From JABAAI01 sp965261955 (GTDB lineage: Bacteria > Spirochaetota > Leptospiria > Leptospirales > Leptonemataceae), in the NCBI GenBank assembly GCA_965261955.1, contig CBDHEM010000069.1:1178001-1242000 (forward strand): a DNA stretch of 64,000 bases. The letters run 5' to 3'. Every line of letters begins with the position of its first letter. Position 1 is the first letter of the stretch. This document shows positions 45,637 through 55,106 of the stretch, in pieces. The position numbers and the translations under genes were made by a program. The notes beneath the pieces are model-generated. The model ran no database searches, had not been told where the DNA came from, and saw only the letters and a list, made by a program, of their open reading frames with translations.

Positions 45637-45654
45637 AAATCGTAAGATTTCGAG

Positions 45655-46953
45655 CTAACGTAAAATCGTAGGGTCTGGACCATTATAACGTAAAGTAGGA
45701 GATGCATTTTCTAGCTTAAGAACCCCACGAGGACAAACAGAAGCACAAATTCCACAGCCAACACAGGAGGAACGAATCACATTTTGTCCTCTCTGGGCGT
45801 ACCAGCGCACATCAATTCCCATTTCACAATAAGTAGAGCAATTTCCACAAGAAATACACTGCCCTCCGTTTGTCGTGATACGAAAGCGAGAAAAAAACTT
45901 TTGGAGTAGTCCCAAAATAGCTGCCATAGGACAGCCAAAACGACACCAAACACGGGTACCTAAAATAGGATAAAAGCCCACACCCACAACCCCACTAAAA
46001 ATAGCACCTATAAAGAAACCATAAGCAGAACTTAAACTATGTGAATAGCTGGCGAAGATAGCTCCTCCACTCAAAGAATTCACCCACAGAAGGGCTGTAA
46101 CTAAGACAATGCAAACAAGTATGCTATGTACAAGCAAACGTTCTAACTTCCAAGCATTCAATGATTTATCGGAATGTTGACGGAAGGGATCTCCCATCGT
46201 TTCGGCAAGCCCACCACATCCACAAACCCAAGAACAATACCAACGCTTACCATACAAATACGTTAAAATGGGTGTGGCCATGAAGCTCATAAAAACACTA
46301 AAGCATAGGAAATAAGTGCCACTACCATAGGTATTCATCCATGTTTGTGGATAAAAGTATTCTGCTTTTAAAGGCCAAAAATAAGTGAAATAAAATTCCG
46401 GGTGTTGAAATAGCTTTAAAAAATTAGGAAGAATATAAGCAAAACCGAATTGAAAAAACATAACAGAAATTGTTCTAAAAATTTGATAACGGTTATGACG
46501 ATATTTAAGGAGCATACGCATACCAAAAAGCAAAACAGCATAAGTATACATACTACCATAAAAAAACCAATTTGAAGATGGAGTTCCAGCTAAAGCGTAA
46601 GCTAAGGGGTCTAAGAAAGAGTAAAAATAGTGAGCAAAAAAATCACTTACGTTTGCCCAACGATCCCCAAAATAGATAACCACGTAAAAAAAAGTAAATA
46701 CAACCCCCACAAGGAAAGCAACAGGTCCACGATTACTAGTGCCTTTTTGATAGAGATGATCATTATCTATACCGGCTGGACGAAACAAATAGCGTGAGGC
46801 AAAAAGAAGGAATGCACCGATTCCTATGCTAACAAATACGAGTATAACTTTAATCCAACTGGATAGAAAAGCTAACGGTAAGATGGCTTGTAAAACAAAA
46901 ACGGAAACCCCAATCAGGATCAATGCAATGCCTATTGTTTTTACAATCTTCAC
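45655..46953 (-). CDS. Membrane ferredoxin-type protein of the NapH/NosR family
   Basis: The 432-residue protein has about eight membrane helices, with the cysteine motif RWYCSWVCGCGGLAETMGDP in the middle (about residue 235) and VWCRFGCPMAAILGLL later. Two C-terminal 4Fe-4S clusters follow: CISCGNCSTYCEMGIDVR and CVGCGICASVCPRGVLKL. This is the CcoG/NapH/NosR layout for moving electrons across the membrane to a periplasmic acceptor. No reductase or cytochrome genes lie beside it, so the partner is unknown. Confidence 0.85.
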   Translation of the reverse strand: MKIVKTIGIALILIGVSVFVLQAILPLAFLSSWIKVILVFVSIGIGAFLLFASRYLFRPAGIDNDHLYQKGTSNRGPVAFLVGVVFTFFYVVIYFGDRWANVSDFFAHYFYSFLDPLAYALAGTPSSNWFFYGSMYTYAVLLFGMRMLLKYRHNRYQIFRTISVMFFQFGFAYILPNFLKLFQHPEFYFTYFWPLKAEYFYPQTWMNTYGSGTYFLCFSVFMSFMATPILTYLYGKRWYCSWVCGCGGLAETMGDPFRQHSDKSLNAWKLERLLVHSILVCIVLVTALLWVNSLSGGAIFASYSHSLSSAYGFFIGAIFSGVVGVGFYPILGTRVWCRFGCPMAAILGLLQKFFSRFRITTNGGQCISCGNCSTYCEMGIDVRWYAQRGQNVIRSSCVGCGICASVCPRGVLKLENASPTLRYNGPDPTILR

Positions 46954-47052
46954 AAATGACTTTGTTAATGAGAAAATACCATAGTCAAACTATTTTTATT
47001 CTAGCTTATATATATATTTCACTTTTTGGCTGGCTAACTCAGTACCTTGGCG

Positions 47053-49374
47053 TTACAATCTATTCTCTTTATTTATAATATCTTCTTTGGCGGGATTAGA
47101 TAAGGGTTGAAAAAGAGTTTTTCTTTTACCAGATTTATCTTTGTCTTTTTTTTCTACGGCTTTAGTTGCCTTTTCTCGAAAGTAGAGCTGAGAAGAGAAA
47201 GGGGCTTCTTGTCCTTTAGGACGCAGAGGCCTATATGTACCATCTGATTTCAACTTACTTACACAATAAGTATCTCGAAAAGCAGTCTCTAGAATAAAAA
47301 TAAGATACTCTATGTGTTCTGGGTTTTTTATGGGAAAAAGAATTTCCACACGACGGTTCAAATTACGGGGCATCCAATCAGCAGAACACAGAAAGACTTG
47401 TGGCTTCCCTCCATTTTCAAAACAGAATATGCGACTGTGTTCTAAAAATTGTCCTACAATGGAAACAACATGTATATTATCACTCACACCGGTTATACCT
47501 GGGCGCAAACAACAAATGCCACGAACGTTTAATCTAATTTCTACCCCAGCACAAGAAGCACGATATAAAGCGACTATCATTTCTGGGTCCACAAGGGCAT
47601 TCATTTTGAGACGTATACGGGCCACCCGCCCTTGCTCAGCATTCGCTATTTCCTTTTGAATTAGTCGCAAAATAGTGTAACGCATATTAATAGGTGCCGT
47701 TGCAATTTTTTTGAAATGAGGAAGAGCAGCTACTCCCGTCAGAGAATGAAAAAGATTCGTCACATCATGATTCATTTCTGGGTCTGCAGTTAACAAACCG
47801 ATGTCTGTATAATACTTTGCAGTGCTTGGATTATAATTTCCAGTGGAGAGATGTGTATAACTTTGTATATCTTCGTTAGAACGACGAACAATTTGTAAAA
47901 TTTTGCTATGTATTTTTAAACCAACGAGGCCATATACCACATGAATGCCATGGTTCTCCATTTCTTTGGCCCAACTGATATTACGCTCCTCATCAAATCT
48001 AGCCTTCAACTCTACCAAAGCCGTTACCTGTTTTCCATTTTCAGCAGCCATAATTAAGGCTTTCACAAACGGACTGTCCTTACCTGTACGATAGAGTGTT
48101 TGTTTGATTGCCAGTACTTTTGGATCTCTTGCCGCAATATTGAGTAAGTCTATAACGCTTTGGAAACTGTCATAAGGATGGTGAAAGAGACGATCCTTTT
48201 CTCGCATAGCTGCAAATATATTTTGGTATCCTTTTGTGTTCTTTAGAAAAGGAAGTGCATTGTAAGGTATAAAGGGCGGGTCACAAAGATGACTATACTC
48301 TCCATGTATTTCGTCATAAAGGTTTTGAAAATGTTGCATATTCAGTATGGTAGGTCTCTCGTAAATTTCATAGTTTTCAATATCTAACTCATCCCTCAGA
48401 AATTTTTTCATATTCTCTGGTAACCCTTGGCGACAATGAAGACAAACAACCTCTCCCCAACGTCTATTTTTGAGTTCATCTTCCACTGTAGATAAAAGAT
48501 TATCAGAAGCTACTTCATCTATTGCCAAATCGCTATTGCGAATAATGGTAAAGCCATCTATATTTTTAATTTTTGTGCCCAAAAATAATTCTTTCGAGTG
48601 CATCTTAATAATCTCTTCTAGGGCTATAAAACGTACCGGGGCTATAGTATTTTTTTTAGGGTTTGAAGATGAGGGCAGACGAACAAAACGAGGAAGGACA
48701 TTCGGTACTTCAATGAGAGCATAAACTTCTTCCACTTTATTCTTCTCTGTTTTTCTTTCTAAAGAAACCACAAGATTTAATCTCCCACTAGTGATACGCG
48801 GGAAGGGATGACCCGGATCAACGGCAAGTGGTGTCAATATACGAAAAAGATCAGATTGGAAGTAGGAGTTTGTGAATTTTTTTTCACGTGTATTTAAATC
48901 ATGATAATTTTTTAGTATATGCACACCAACATTTTGCAGTTCATCATAAAGAGTAATGATGTGTTTTCCCATTTCCTCTAACTGGCTATGAACCATACGA
49001 GAGATTTCCTGCAAAGTTTCTAGGGAAGTTCTACCATCTAATTGTAACTCACTATAAGACGAAGCTTTCATCTGCTTAAGCCCCGCCACACGTATCATAA
49101 AAAATTCGAGTAAGTTTGTTTCAAAAATGCCTAAAAAACGAAGTTTTTCTAGAAGAGGTTTTTCTTTACGAGTAGCCTCTCGTAAAACTCGTTGATTGAA
49201 ATGTAGCCAAGATATTTCTCGGTTAAAAAAAAGATCTGGATTTTTTTTATCGATTTTATTTAGAAAAGGATTTCCCTTATCAGGTGCGTAGCTTTTTGTT
49301 TTTTTTTTAGATTGAGAATAAACGGTCGGTTTGTTCGCATTTTGGATTGAATTTATATTTGCAGGAGCAGGCAT
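47053..49374 (-). CDS. ppk: Polyphosphate kinase 1
   Basis: Reversible synthesis of polyphosphate from ATP. The 773 residues have the PPK1 N domain FFNREISWLHFNQRVLREA, HPYDSFQSVIDLLNIAARDP, the catalytic-His segments LKIHSKILQIVRRSNEDIQS and YTHLSTGNYNPSTAKYYTDI, and FLEHSRIFCFENGGKP. An N-terminal ~45-residue extension and a C-terminal basic tail (KKDKDKSGKRKT) are extra. It may link with the PhoU-like gene in phosphate homeostasis, though the two are unlinked. Confidence 0.96.
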   Translation of the reverse strand: MPAPANINSIQNANKPTVYSQSKKKTKSYAPDKGNPFLNKIDKKNPDLFFNREISWLHFNQRVLREATRKEKPLLEKLRFLGIFETNLLEFFMIRVAGLKQMKASSYSELQLDGRTSLETLQEISRMVHSQLEEMGKHIITLYDELQNVGVHILKNYHDLNTREKKFTNSYFQSDLFRILTPLAVDPGHPFPRITSGRLNLVVSLERKTEKNKVEEVYALIEVPNVLPRFVRLPSSSNPKKNTIAPVRFIALEEIIKMHSKELFLGTKIKNIDGFTIIRNSDLAIDEVASDNLLSTVEDELKNRRWGEVVCLHCRQGLPENMKKFLRDELDIENYEIYERPTILNMQHFQNLYDEIHGEYSHLCDPPFIPYNALPFLKNTKGYQNIFAAMREKDRLFHHPYDSFQSVIDLLNIAARDPKVLAIKQTLYRTGKDSPFVKALIMAAENGKQVTALVELKARFDEERNISWAKEMENHGIHVVYGLVGLKIHSKILQIVRRSNEDIQSYTHLSTGNYNPSTAKYYTDIGLLTADPEMNHDVTNLFHSLTGVAALPHFKKIATAPINMRYTILRLIQKEIANAEQGRVARIRLKMNALVDPEMIVALYRASCAGVEIRLNVRGICCLRPGITGVSDNIHVVSIVGQFLEHSRIFCFENGGKPQVFLCSADWMPRNLNRRVEILFPIKNPEHIEYLIFILETAFRDTYCVSKLKSDGTYRPLRPKGQEAPFSSQLYFREKATKAVEKKDKDKSGKRKTLFQPLSNPAKEDIINKENRL

Positions 49375-49468
49375 TAGAATGCGTAACGATTCCTATAAAA
49401 ACCATCCTAACGACGATAGTAGAACTATTTATAAAAATCAAGATAGAGTAGCCAAAGGCTCTAGCTAC

Positions 49469-50146
49469 TCAGGTGTACAGAGATACAATAGTCTGTAAAT
49501 TCTTTTTTTCTCGGGTACGGAAAGCTTCGATGAAAAATTCTATGTTTTTGATTTTTTGGGAGAGCTTATAACCAGCTTCCATTGTTTCTACCAAATCTTC
49601 TGCTCCCACCATCATTGCAGCTACTTTGATTGGAGCAATAACTAGACGCACCATAGGCATTCTTGATAAAGAAAAGAAAAAACCTAAGGCCTCACAAAGC
49701 ATCTCAATTTGTTCTTCTCGATTTTCACACTGGCCGGCTTCACAAATAGCCCATTCCAATTCCTTTATAGAAAGATCCACATCAGTAAGATCTTCCTTTC
49801 CCTTCCACGGCCCTGCAAGTAGCACACGAGTCAATTCTATATCTATCCGATCAGTAAATTGGTTTAAAAGAATCAATTGGTGCACTCTTTTTGTCATTTG
49901 TGGACCTGTGATTGCTTTTAACTTACGATATAAATTTTCTAAAACTTTATCCCGCTTTTCTTTGTTTTTAGGAGCATAAATATGATGGCGGAAAAAATAA
50001 GAGAGACCATCAAAACCCTCTTCATTTTGAATAAAATCAGAGTATGTATCTTCGATCTTTTTTATCAAAGCATCAACGACAAGTAGTTTCCCTTGCTGTT
50101 CTCTCTTCAATAACATAGAAGATGGAGTTATTACCGATAGTTCCAT
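49469..50146 (-). CDS. FFLEELY-family uncharacterised protein
   Basis: The 225-residue helical protein has no signal peptide. It resembles the FFLEELY-motif family in LSYFFRHHIYAPKNKEKRD (where the motif sits, read here YFFRHHIY), in LNQFTDRIDIELTRVLL, and in the C-terminal half RMPMVRLVIAPIKVAAMMVG and EAGYKLSQKIKNIEFFIEAF ending REKKNLQTIVSLY. The family has no assigned function. It lies 42 bases after the stop of the large TPR gene, so the two are probably co-transcribed. This would make it a candidate for the same structure, perhaps the flagellar collar. Confidence 0.65.
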   Translation of the reverse strand: MELSVITPSSMLLKREQQGKLLVVDALIKKIEDTYSDFIQNEEGFDGLSYFFRHHIYAPKNKEKRDKVLENLYRKLKAITGPQMTKRVHQLILLNQFTDRIDIELTRVLLAGPWKGKEDLTDVDLSIKELEWAICEAGQCENREEQIEMLCEALGFFFSLSRMPMVRLVIAPIKVAAMMVGAEDLVETMEAGYKLSQKIKNIEFFIEAFRTREKKNLQTIVSLYT

Positions 50147-50188
50147 GACAAGTAAAAAACATCACTTGTATTTTAAGAGAAAAAGCGA

Positions 50189-53100
50189 TTACAATTTACG
50201 ATGAAATGTCGGTAATACTGGCGGTAACCAATCATCAATGAGAGGAGTTCTTTGGGGTCTATCTTTAAAAGAAAGCTGTATGTTTGTACGAGCAATTTCG
50301 TTATATAATTTTTGTTTGCGTGCGGTCTCCATAGATTTCCAATAATAAAGAAGAGCGTTTTTTTCTAGTTCTTGAAACTCTGTTGAATTTAGAGAATGTT
50401 TTTTAGTTTCACTTTCATAAACAGCACCTATGTTATTATATACCGCAGCTAAAAGCATCTGTCGATTTTCAGGTCGTAAAGAAAAGTTTGATGAATTATT
50501 CCCACTTTCTATAGTAGTACCTTCTTTCTCTAAATCATTTTTCACCTTGAAATAATGACCTAAGGCATTACGCATTTGATTTGTGTAATAATAGGCATTA
50601 GCTTTACCCAAGAGAAGAGCACTATCTCTATTTTGTAGCTCTATATCGATAGCTTCCCATTGATTGAGAGCCTCTGAAAAATCACCATTCATATAATCAA
50701 TCCAACCAGACCAATATTCCATTAATGTTTGAATCCCAGCATCCCTTATCTTGGCAGTATTTTCTCCTAAGGCCTTTTCAAAGTATTCTCTAGCTTGAGA
50801 TAGTTTTTGCCGACGTTTTTCTATTTCTTCCGTTTCTATTTTTTGAGAACGAAAAGGATATAAACGCGTACCCGAAAAGCCAATTGCTTTACTTTTATTA
50901 TCATTATCTTCAGAAGAAAAACCAGCATAACGTAAGAAGAGCAATGAGCCGGCATTATAATAAATTTTGGCCACATCCCCTTTGATAAGAGTTTCATCCT
51001 CTGGTCGATTGCCAGCATATCGAATAAATTGTTTATAAGTATCAATTGCTTTAGGAAAATATTGAGACGCCTTTTCAAAATCATTAATATTTTTATAATA
51101 TTCTCCCATCTGATTGATAGCTAGATAGTGCAAAGAATCATAATTATGTGCATTTTGAAATTGCTTGAGTGCACGTAAATTCTCTCCTTGTTTAAGCAGG
51201 AAAAGACCTCTTTGATAAAATCCTTCCGCATATTTTGTTCCGATGATAGTTTCATCATCTCTCTTCTCCTCTTTTCTAAAAGCAAGTTGTAAGAGATGAT
51301 AGGCATTGTCCCTTAAATCATACCCTGTTAAAGTATCTACCGGATCAATTTGATATTTTATCAAAACATCATCTCTTTCCAATTGAGTATAAAAGTTTGC
51401 CAACTTAGTCATAAGATATATTGGAAATTTTTTTTCCAAATTTACACTACGTAACTCCCTATGCTTAGCCAATGCCATTCTAGGATCTTGAGTTTCATTC
51501 CCTATTTCAATGTAAGTGGAAAGAAGACTAGCATTTGCTCTTTCATCTAATGGGAAAAGGTCCGTAATTTTGCGATACTGGGTAGCTGCTTTTGTTAACC
51601 GCTTTTCTTTATAATACACATCTCCAATGCTTGCAAGAGCTTCTGTGTCATTAGGCTTATTCATTAGCGTTAAAATCAAACGGTAATAATCAATAGCGAG
51701 TGTATTATTTTTGTACTTACGACCAATTCCTTTTATAAAATCATTAGAGGAATGAGAATGAAAACGCCCAAGATTGATCAAAGTATCCTTCTCTAACTCA
51801 TCATCACGTAAACGATTTACCATGTAGGCCCCGGCAATACGCACACTTCTTTTTTGACCGGATTGATCTGTAAACGAAACTCCCTGTCCTGTTTTATTCC
51901 AATTTGTTGTTCCTACTTTGCGAATCAGAGGAACAGTATTTCTTTTATCAAAAGAAGTGTAACTTGGTTGCGCCTTTCCAAAAAGTTTTATGAAAGATTC
52001 TTTATAGTATCTTGCCTTAACATAGGCAATACCATAACGATTGAGATACTCAGTATTATAACGACCGTTATCTTTTTCTAAAGCTTTTTGAAAATACTCT
52101 TCTGCCTTTTTTTGATATTCTTTACGTTTTGTAGGCAAAAAAGAATACTGAGCTTTTTGTATTTCGAGTAGGCCTTTATCATAAAGGCCCTTTATATAAA
52201 AAGAATCATATAAATTCAAACCTATAACACCAAAAACTACAGCGGCTATCCCCAAAGAGAAAAAAGACAATAAAATACGATTACGACGTTTAGTCTTTTT
52301 TAAAGCTTCAGGAGAAAGCTCATCAGCATAAACTATTTCAAGTCCTTCTTTTGTATAACGAGGTTCTTCTATGGCGGGACGATAAGAAAGGTGAGCTTCA
52401 ATAAAATCAGCAACTTGATTAGCACTAGCTCCATCAATGAGCATGTTCATGAGTAAACGCTGTTCAGCAGGAGAAACTTTTTCGCCAACGACAGTATCTA
52501 TCACGGCCCTTTTAATTGAGGCGGGATAGTCTGTTAGAGCCATGCGTATATTGGCTAACTCTTGATCACTAAATTCTTTCCCAATACCGCTTCCTAATTG
52601 TACTTTTTCACTCAATTCAGTAATGTACTGATCACTTAGCCCCTCTGAATCCTCATCTGTACTAGGGCTCTCCAAATTTTCGAAGGGAGGAGCTTCAAGG
52701 GGAGCAAGCGTGAAATCATCTTCACCCCCACCAAGGCCTCCTCCAGCGTCAGTAGCCCCTGAATCATCTAGGTTCACCATGGGTTCATCTAACTGAAAAG
52801 AATCGTCTAAAGAATTGTCTATCGAAGTATCTTCACCCGGTGTAGTTAAATCTCCAAAGTCTGTTAGGTTTTCACCCCCACCTAAATTTCCTAAGTTATC
52901 AGGACTAGCGGGGCCATCGGCGACGGCTTCGCCCCCCGCTAAATCTCCGAGGTTTCCGAGGTCTCCAAGGTTATCAGGACTAGCGGTGTCATCGGCGAGG
53001 GGTTCGCCTCCCGCTAAATCTCCGAGGTCTCCAAGGTTATCAGGACTAGCGGTGTCATCGGCGAGGGCTTCGCCTCCCGCTAAATCTCCGAGGTTTCCGA

Positions 53101-53815
53101 GGTCTCCAAGGTTATCAGGACTAGCGGTGTCATCGGCGAGGGCTTCGCCTCCTGCCAAATCTCCGAGGTCTCCGAGCTTATCAGGACTAGCGGTGTCATC
53201 GGCGAGGGCTTCGCCTCCTGCTAAATCTCCGAGGTCTCCGAGCTTATCAGGACTAGCGGTGTCATCGGCGAGGGCTTCGCCTCCTGCTAAATCTCCGAGG
53301 TCTCCGAGCTTATCAGGACTAGCAGCGTCATCGGCCAGGGCTTCTCCTCCCGCTAAATCTCCGAGGTTTCCGAGGTCTCCAAGGTTATCAGAACTAGCGG
53401 CGTCATCGGCGAGGGCTTCGCCTCCTGCTAAATCTCCGAGGTCTCCGAGCTTATCAGAACTAGCGGTGTCATCGGCGAGGGCTTCGCCTCCTGCTAAATC
53501 TCCGAGGTCTCCGAGCTTATCAGGACTAGCGGCGTCATCGGCGACGGCTTCGCTTCCAACTAAATCTTCAAGGTCGCCTAGATCATCAGTAGCGAGATTA
53601 GTATCTTCTGGATTACCATCAATCTCTTGATCGAGGTCCTCGTCCTCATCAACGGGGGCATCTGGACCTTCTGCAAAACCTAAACTTTTCAGATCTTGTT
53701 GGTATTGCTCCTGCATGGGAGAGAAGTGCGCCTTCCCTCCATCTGGAGATATTGCATTTAATATATCTTTAAGCTTCTCTTGCTCTTCAAGGGTGTAATC
53801 TTTTTCGTCTGCCAT
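50189..53815 (-). CDS. Large TPR membrane protein, candidate flagellar collar protein (FlcA-like)
   Basis: A 1208-residue protein. Residues about 85-315 are acidic tandem repeats of LGDLGDLAGGEALADDTAS. A soluble domain with QLGSGIGKEFSDQELANIRM follows at residues about 400-500. A single membrane helix (ILLSFFSLGIAAVVFGVIGL, about residue 508) leads to a long periplasmic part with many TPR-like helix pairs (for example TEALASIGDVYYKEKRLTKA, YLAINQMGEYYKNINDFEKA). The layout (acidic cytoplasmic N part, one helix, TPR periplasmic part) is that of Borrelia BB0326/FlcA, which organises the flagellar collar and stators. I infer the role from the plan, not from recalled sequence identity. Confidence 0.6.
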   Translation of the reverse strand: MADEKDYTLEEQEKLKDILNAISPDGGKAHFSPMQEQYQQDLKSLGFAEGPDAPVDEDEDLDQEIDGNPEDTNLATDDLGDLEDLVGSEAVADDAASPDKLGDLGDLAGGEALADDTASSDKLGDLGDLAGGEALADDAASSDNLGDLGNLGDLAGGEALADDAASPDKLGDLGDLAGGEALADDTASPDKLGDLGDLAGGEALADDTASPDKLGDLGDLAGGEALADDTASPDNLGDLGNLGDLAGGEALADDTASPDNLGDLGDLAGGEPLADDTASPDNLGDLGNLGDLAGGEAVADGPASPDNLGNLGGGENLTDFGDLTTPGEDTSIDNSLDDSFQLDEPMVNLDDSGATDAGGGLGGGEDDFTLAPLEAPPFENLESPSTDEDSEGLSDQYITELSEKVQLGSGIGKEFSDQELANIRMALTDYPASIKRAVIDTVVGEKVSPAEQRLLMNMLIDGASANQVADFIEAHLSYRPAIEEPRYTKEGLEIVYADELSPEALKKTKRRNRILLSFFSLGIAAVVFGVIGLNLYDSFYIKGLYDKGLLEIQKAQYSFLPTKRKEYQKKAEEYFQKALEKDNGRYNTEYLNRYGIAYVKARYYKESFIKLFGKAQPSYTSFDKRNTVPLIRKVGTTNWNKTGQGVSFTDQSGQKRSVRIAGAYMVNRLRDDELEKDTLINLGRFHSHSSNDFIKGIGRKYKNNTLAIDYYRLILTLMNKPNDTEALASIGDVYYKEKRLTKAATQYRKITDLFPLDERANASLLSTYIEIGNETQDPRMALAKHRELRSVNLEKKFPIYLMTKLANFYTQLERDDVLIKYQIDPVDTLTGYDLRDNAYHLLQLAFRKEEKRDDETIIGTKYAEGFYQRGLFLLKQGENLRALKQFQNAHNYDSLHYLAINQMGEYYKNINDFEKASQYFPKAIDTYKQFIRYAGNRPEDETLIKGDVAKIYYNAGSLLFLRYAGFSSEDNDNKSKAIGFSGTRLYPFRSQKIETEEIEKRRQKLSQAREYFEKALGENTAKIRDAGIQTLMEYWSGWIDYMNGDFSEALNQWEAIDIELQNRDSALLLGKANAYYYTNQMRNALGHYFKVKNDLEKEGTTIESGNNSSNFSLRPENRQMLLAAVYNNIGAVYESETKKHSLNSTEFQELEKNALLYYWKSMETARKQKLYNEIARTNIQLSFKDRPQRTPLIDDWLPPVLPTFHRKL
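52870..53560 (-). repeat. GC-rich tandem repeats encoding acidic repeats
   Basis: Ten or so units of about 66-81 bases encode LGDLAGGEALADD-type modules. Units come in two lengths, because some contain an extra GNLGDL. All lengths are multiples of three. The region is visibly richer in GC than the rest of the gene. Confidence 0.9.
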
Positions 53816-53945
53816 AGATTAAATGCAGTTAAATACAGTTATTTATAAAGGATATCACACAATGTATCGACATAATATTAGAGTAGGGAAACAGTAAATA
53901 CTATCAATCATTGCACACGTTATAGGAAAATATATAAAAAAACTT

Positions 53946-54830
53946 ATGTTTATTCATTTAAAATCGCTTTTTCAGCAAATTTTCTTTTTTATATTATTTA
54001 GCATGGCTTTGGTTTTACCACTAACCTTTCAACGGGATATTCAGGCGCAAGACCAACACATAAATAATAGTTATCATTCTCTACTTGGTCAAAGTTCTGT
54101 GGAAGGTCAACATACGGAACCCAAAGTAAAACCTGTTTACAATCTCTATCAAATTATGCATCTCAGAAGGGCCCTATCGCCACGCTACATTCGTATCATA
54201 AACCAAAGAAAATATGCTAAATCTGGAAAATTGTTACAAAAAGGAATTTTATTTACCTACGAGGGGAAACAACAGAGGAGTAAAAGTGTCTCTCTGGCTG
54301 GTGATTTTTCAAATTGGAATAAAATACCCATGGAGCGCAATCGTATGGGTATTTTCTTTTATATTTTAGATCAGACATCTAAAGATTTAGAAGCAGAAAT
54401 GATATTTCGCTATAAATTTGTAGTGAATGGAGTTTGGAGACATGATCCACAAAATGTCTATAAAAACGAAGATGGGATGGGGGGATACTATTCCATTTTT
54501 TATCGAGATGAGAAAGAAAGGAACCGGCAAATCTCCGTTAGCATATTAGAAAAAAAGAAGGCTTTCCAAAACTATTTGGTTGAATTTGCAATTTATTTAC
54601 CAAGAGTGAGAAGCTTAACTCTTGTTGGAAATTTCAACAATTGGGATCCTGAACACGACCCCATGCTCCCAGATAAAAACGGTGTCTTTCGAAAAACGCT
54701 ACGGCTTAAACCGGGGGAATATCTCTATCAATACATTGCAGACGGGAAATGGATCAGAGATAAATTCAATCACGAAACACGGTTAGACCCACAAACACAG
54801 GAACTCAGCTCTTATTTGCAATTGCCATGA
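53946..54830 (+). CDS. Secreted protein with two CBM48/glycogen-binding-like modules
   Basis: A 294-residue protein with an N-terminal signal (FFFILFSMALVLPL, cleavage near QAQ). Module 1 (about residues 100-185) has VSLAGDFSNWNKIPMERN then FRYKFVVNGVWRHDPQNVYK. Module 2 (about residues 200-294) has LTLVGNFNNWDPEHDPMLPD, KPGEYLYQYIADGKWIRD and RLDPQTQEL. The G-(D/N)-F-N-x-W pattern and K/Q-Y-x-x-x-G/D-W are the isoamylase early-set/AMPK glycogen-binding signature. It has no catalytic domain. It is divergent from the TPR gene over a 130-base promoter gap. Its ligand is unknown. Confidence 0.8.
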   Translation: MFIHLKSLFQQIFFFILFSMALVLPLTFQRDIQAQDQHINNSYHSLLGQSSVEGQHTEPKVKPVYNLYQIMHLRRALSPRYIRIINQRKYAKSGKLLQKGILFTYEGKQQRSKSVSLAGDFSNWNKIPMERNRMGIFFYILDQTSKDLEAEMIFRYKFVVNGVWRHDPQNVYKNEDGMGGYYSIFYRDEKERNRQISVSILEKKKAFQNYLVEFAIYLPRVRSLTLVGNFNNWDPEHDPMLPDKNGVFRKTLRLKPGEYLYQYIADGKWIRDKFNHETRLDPQTQELSSYLQLP

Positions 54831-54948
54831 TTCTCTCTGATTATTTTGTGTACTGTAGTTGATATACACAACAATCTAATTGTTTTCTGAAATGATGCTC
54901 TCAATATCTCTTTCTATATCTCTTTCTATATCTCTTTCTATGGGGGGG

Positions 54949-55057
54949 GGTGGCTTTGCGAAATATAAATAATTGCAAATAGGGTGTTGTGAATCGCCGA
55001 TTTAAGGCATTTTAGACGTATATTTTCTTACTTTTCTGTATTTTGCAACAGAGTTCC
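54949..55057 (+). mobile_element. Small inverted-repeat element, copy 8
   Basis: It begins GGTGGCTTTGCGAAATATAA and contains AATTGCAAATAGGGTG and GGCATTTTAGACGTATATTT. It ends TGTATTTTGCAACAGAGTTCC in part. It follows three 12-bp copies of TCTCTTTCTATA and a nine-G run. Copy 2 (12012, other strand) matches it closely. Confidence 0.85.
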
Positions 55058-55106
55058 ATGGGACAAATCATTCTTTCCCCAAAACAATTCCATTCCTGCG
55101 GTATTT

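Noticed and set aside
52815..53630. A 271-codon plus-strand frame full of SPRSPSLSGLA repeats
   Set aside because: It is the mirror of the acidic repeats in the TPR gene. The repeat composition keeps it open, and it has no start context or conserved domain.
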